A stretch of 5,580 bases of DNA from Prolixibacteraceae bacterium (lineage in GTDB: Bacteria > Bacteroidota > Bacteroidia > Bacteroidales > Prolixibacteraceae). The stretch lies in contig JAFGGF010000157.1 of NCBI GenBank assembly GCA_016930735.1, positions 1-5,580 on the forward strand, given 5' to 3'. Below the pieces are notes generated by a model, which did not search any database, was not told the origin of the DNA, and saw only the letters and a list, made by a program, of their open reading frames with translations. Position 1 is the stretch's first letter. Every line of letters begins with the position of its first letter. Of the stretch, positions 5,207 to 5,580 are shown piece by piece. The translations under genes were made by a program, and so were the position numbers.

Positions 5207-5580
5207 ATGAAACGAAGAAAATTTTTGGCAACAACCGTGGCGGCAACATCGGCTTGTACATTGGCGGCCTCAACAATGGGAAGTACATTAACAATTAATC
5301 AGGAAAAGAAAAAATCAATCAGGTGTAAAATTACTGTCCTCCGAAAGGATTACCATCAGGACTTGTATGAAAAATACACAAATGGTAAAGGAAAAATCTG
5401 CCAGGCATTTCAGGTTGGTGGTGAGTATATAACAAAAAACAAATGGGATTGCCCCGAAAATTTCTGCAATTGGGCCTGGGCCGATATCCGCCCGTTTATC
5501 CAGCAGATATCAATGGGAAGAGAATCGGCTGTTGTTTGTTGTACCGATGGTTTCAGGCCCGTTTATTTTTTACTTGAACG
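5207..5580 (+). CDS. TIGR04076 family protein with twin-arginine signal (partial)
   Basis: The frame opens at the ATG at 5207 and runs off the window after 124 full codons. Residues 1-30 form a twin-arginine signal (KRRKFLATT, then an Ala/Thr-rich hydrophobic stretch), implying Tat export of a folded protein. C17 in TSAC is near but does not match a lipobox. From about residue 39 the sequence fits TIGR04076: CKITVLRKDYHQDLYEKY (40-57), FCNWAWADIRPF (86-97) and AVVCCTDGFRPVYFLLE (108-124). Cysteines at 40, 65, 82, 87, 111 and 112 are notable, and could bind metal or act in redox chemistry, though this is unproven. The family's function is unknown. Usual members are small proteins of about 90-100 residues ending soon after the RPV-F block, so probably only a few residues are missing. 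It is divergent from the DUF5060/DUF4038 gene. The family call is fairly firm. Confidence 0.8.
   Translation, partial: MKRRKFLATTVAATSACTLAASTMGSTLTINQEKKKSIRCKITVLRKDYHQDLYEKYTNGKGKICQAFQVGGEYITKNKWDCPENFCNWAWADIRPFIQQISMGRESAVVCCTDGFRPVYFLLE

Overview
The window looks like chromosomal DNA of a Bacteroidota bacterium, probably an environmental or marine member of the Bacteroidia. Four things point that way: AT-rich sequence with A-rich rather than Shine-Dalgarno translation starts, TAnnTTTG-type -7 boxes upstream of some genes, families typical of the phylum (M64 peptidase, DUF6249, DUF5060/DUF4038 lipoprotein), and an ECF sigma factor with a TTGTAACC / CGTC promoter. No RNA gene, insertion sequence, CRISPR array or phage gene was seen.

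Layout. Positions 1-153 (minus) hold the first 51 codons of a membrane protein that is probably an MscS-type mechanosensitive channel. Divergent from it, 200-1474 (plus) encodes a secreted M64 family zinc peptidase, closed by a strong two-way hairpin terminator at 1470-1505. That terminator also serves the convergent small DUF6249 membrane protein at 1525-1854 (minus). A 224-bp gap (1855-2078) then separates the DUF6249 gene from a divergent pair on the plus strand: an ECF sigma factor (2079-2645) and a two-helix membrane protein (2642-3046) whose ATG overlaps the sigma stop codon. Convergent with this pair is a 628-residue lipoprotein with DUF5060 and DUF4038 (apiosidase-like) domains (3088-4974, minus). 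After a 232-bp divergent gap comes the 5' part of a TIGR04076 family gene with a twin-arginine signal (5207 to the window end).

How the genes work together. The clearest unit is the sigma module. The sigma gene and the divergent DUF6249 gene each have a TTGTAACC box followed, after the same 15-nt spacer, by a CGTC box. This suggests that the sigma factor drives its own operon and the DUF6249 gene. The overlapping membrane protein is placed where an anti-sigma factor would be, but it matches no anti-sigma family I recognise. The sigma promoter lies so close to the ATG that its transcript would be leaderless or nearly so. The peptidase, glycosidase-like lipoprotein and TIGR04076 genes appear to be independent single-gene units.
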